Positions 62,517 to 64,000 of a stretch of 64,000 bases of DNA are shown piece by piece. The DNA comes from Pedobacter cryoconitis (lineage in GTDB: Bacteria; Bacteroidota; Bacteroidia; Sphingobacteriales; Sphingobacteriaceae). The translations under genes and the position numbers were made by a program. Each line of letters starts with the position of its first letter. Positions within the stretch are counted from its first letter, which is position 1. Below the pieces are notes generated by a model. The model did not search any database. It was given only the letters and a program-made list of their open reading frames with translations, and was not told the origin of the DNA. Where the stretch lies: contig NZ_JACHCE010000001.1 of the NCBI RefSeq assembly GCF_014200605.1, positions 186,001 to 250,000 on the forward strand, written 5' to 3'.

Positions 62517-63614
62517 ATGTCCTTTGAGACAACTAAATCAACTGGTAAATTTGTTGTCATGAAAGATGAGGTTTTTATATCCGGTAATATGAATCAGAAA
62601 AAAAAGGTCGTCATCGTTGCGATGACAGGTCGTATGCTTATTGATTTTGCAGGTCCTTCAGACGTATTTACCACTACCAATATATTTCTTAAAGAATATG
62701 GGTTGAACGGAGAATATGATGTACAAATTGTTACACCTACTGTTGATAAAATGGTTACCAGCGGAGCAGGAATGAAAATTTTATGTGATGTCAGTGCAAT
62801 GGATATCAAGTCAAGCATAGATACACTCATTATTTGCAATTATGAGTTCCAGGAAAGTCCTTCTGACCTATTTCAGCCATTTTATACATGGCTTGCTAAA
62901 AGAACAGAAAAAAATACGCGTCGGATCGCTTCAGTATGTGCAGGCACGTTTGCTCTGGCAAAGGCAGGTCTTATAAACAACCGAAAGGTTACCACGCACT
63001 GGAACCTTAACGAAAAATTAAAGCACAATTACCCGCAATTAAACGTTGACACTAATTTCTTTTTTACCAAGGACGGTTATATTTACACTTCAGGTGGCGT
63101 CTCATCAGGAGTAGATATGGCTTTGGCAATGGTCGAGGAGGACTTTGGAAAAGAACTTGCCCTGAAGGTGGCCCGAGAATTAGTGGTTTATCTGTACAGA
63201 CCCGGGTATCAAAGTCAGTTTGGTAGCTTGCTTCCTTCTTATAACAATTCTGGTCTAAGCCAAAAGTTAGGTAATTGGGTTTTAGAACACTTACATGAGA
63301 CATTGGACGTTCGGCGAATCGCAGACCACTTAAATATTAGCCCGCGAAATTTTACCAGGGTATTCCATAAGCAAACTGGCATGCCCCCAGCTAAATTTGT
63401 TGAAAAAGTCCGGGTCGAGCAAGCTAGAAAATTTCTGGAAGACACAGATAATTCACTCGAAAATATTGCTGAGCTGTGTGGATTAGGCGGCCTTAGTTCT
63501 ATGCGGAGAACTTTTTTAAGGCTACTGATGACTACGCCATCTGATTACCGCCGAACTTTCAGAACTTCTTTGAAAGATGCCGGCTTAGGTAAGTTACATC
63601 TCTTGAATGGGTGA
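62517..63614 (+). CDS. GlxA-type AraC regulator with DJ-1/PfpI domain
   Basis: 365 residues. Residues of about 28-195 form a DJ-1/PfpI-like domain (VVIVAMTGRMLIDFAGPSDVF; nucleophile Cys in ASVCAGTFALAKAG). The C-terminal part is the AraC double HTH: WVLEHLHETLDVRRIADHLNISPRNFTRVF and ENIAELCGLGGLSSMRRTF. Start at ATG 62517; a second ATG at 62589 (MNQKKKVVIV) is possible. Divergent from the tetR gene and upstream of a cytochrome c peroxidase. Confidence 0.92.
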   Translation: MSFETTKSTGKFVVMKDEVFISGNMNQKKKVVIVAMTGRMLIDFAGPSDVFTTTNIFLKEYGLNGEYDVQIVTPTVDKMVTSGAGMKILCDVSAMDIKSSIDTLIICNYEFQESPSDLFQPFYTWLAKRTEKNTRRIASVCAGTFALAKAGLINNRKVTTHWNLNEKLKHNYPQLNVDTNFFFTKDGYIYTSGGVSSGVDMALAMVEEDFGKELALKVARELVVYLYRPGYQSQFGSLLPSYNNSGLSQKLGNWVLEHLHETLDVRRIADHLNISPRNFTRVFHKQTGMPPAKFVEKVRVEQARKFLEDTDNSLENIAELCGLGGLSSMRRTFLRLLMTTPSDYRRTFRTSLKDAGLGKLHLLNG

Positions 63615-63666
63615 GCTATGGTCAACCTTAGTATGCGTTTGTTCCTAATTTGATTATGTGCATCTA

Positions 63667-64000
63667 ATGAAAAAAAAAATTACAATTATTTTTTTACTGA
63701 TCAATCTTATCATCGGCTATTTTGCATTTAATCTTCAGCCAACCAAGATTGATTACAACCTAAGCGAAGAAAAAGTCGAGTTTTTAGTGCCCAATAATTT
63801 TCCAAAACCGATATATGATTTTAAAGGAAATTTATTGACGCCGACAGGATTTAAATTGGGCCGTCTTCTTTTTTATGATCGTCAATTATCATTGGATCAA
63901 TCGATATCCTGTGGCAGCTGTCACCAATCATCCTCCGCATTCTCAAATTTTAACCGCCCGGTCAGCCGTGGCGTTAAAGGATGTGCTGGTAACCGGAATG
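63667..64000 (+). CDS. Cytochrome c peroxidase family protein, N-terminal part (runs off the window)
   Basis: 111 residues are visible. N-terminal membrane anchor or signal (KITIIFLLINLIIGYFAF), then VPNNFPKPIYDFKGNLLTPTGFKLGRLLFYDRQLSLDQSISCGSCHQSSSAFS with a haem-binding CxxCH (CGSCH), and FNRPVSRGVKGCAGNRN, matching the diheme peroxidase/MauG pattern around the first haem. Periplasmic reduction of hydrogen peroxide is expected. Likely cotranscribed with the GlxA gene, 52 bases away. Confidence 0.88.
   Translation, partial: MKKKITIIFLLINLIIGYFAFNLQPTKIDYNLSEEKVEFLVPNNFPKPIYDFKGNLLTPTGFKLGRLLFYDRQLSLDQSISCGSCHQSSSAFSNFNRPVSRGVKGCAGNRN

Overview
The window looks like a chromosomal segment of a Bacteroidota member of the family Sphingobacteriaceae, most like Pedobacter. 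The evidence is the AT-rich sequence, several TAnnTTTG minus-7 promoter elements, a tmRNA with the tag GENNYALAA, and typical families (DUF3822, DUF3078, DUF1573, COG3014, a TonB-type barrel with a carboxypeptidase-like regulatory domain, DAHP synthase fused to chorismate mutase). Genus and species are inferred; no database search was possible.

Layout. 0-6 kb: housekeeping genes (pyrE, a Nudix hydrolase, coaD-rsmD-DUF3822, a RecD-like helicase). 6-12.7 kb: envelope and secreted proteins (periplasmic cyclic-nucleotide phosphodiesterase, outer-membrane receptor, exported acetolactate decarboxylase, lipoproteins). 12.8-22 kb: katG, an AraC regulator beside an SDR enzyme, a tandem pair of PqiA-like membrane proteins, and a Crp/Fnr regulator with a second SDR enzyme. 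22-27 kb: a decayed accessory patch against ssrA, with a receptor or macroglobulin-like fragment, a frameshifted lipoprotein, an SRAP gene with two nonsense codons and a broken tyrosine recombinase. 27-39 kb: an ArsR/SRPBCC pair, an MHS transporter, an lpoB-COG3014 envelope cluster, an aminotransferase and a fused E1 alpha/beta dehydrogenase. 39-49 kb: an S8 peptidase, then the aromatic amino acid genes (pheA, DAHP synthase/chorismate mutase, aroA, aroC, and separately aroB) and proline dehydrogenase. 49-54.5 kb: catalase, small housekeeping genes, tRNA-Met followed by a DUF1016 nuclease, and GAPDH. 55-64 kb: a TetR-controlled RND efflux operon, a GlxA-type regulator and the start of a cytochrome c peroxidase.

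The most interesting signals are regulatory. (1) A complete ribosome-mediated attenuator precedes pheA: a consensus Bacteroidota promoter, a 20-residue leader peptide with eight aromatic residues among nine consecutive positions, an antiterminator segment at its stop codon and a strong terminator. It probably controls pheA, DAHP synthase/chorismate mutase, aroA and aroC. (2) Two copies of CATAC-N6-GTATG lie one upstream of the efflux operon and one over the tetR start codon, as expected for a repressor controlling itself and its efflux pump. (3) A small DUF1016 nuclease insert sits between tRNA-Met and a degenerate copy of that tRNA's 3' end. (4) Two adjacent PqiA-like proteins carry a large extra N-terminal domain, and both must start at TTG.
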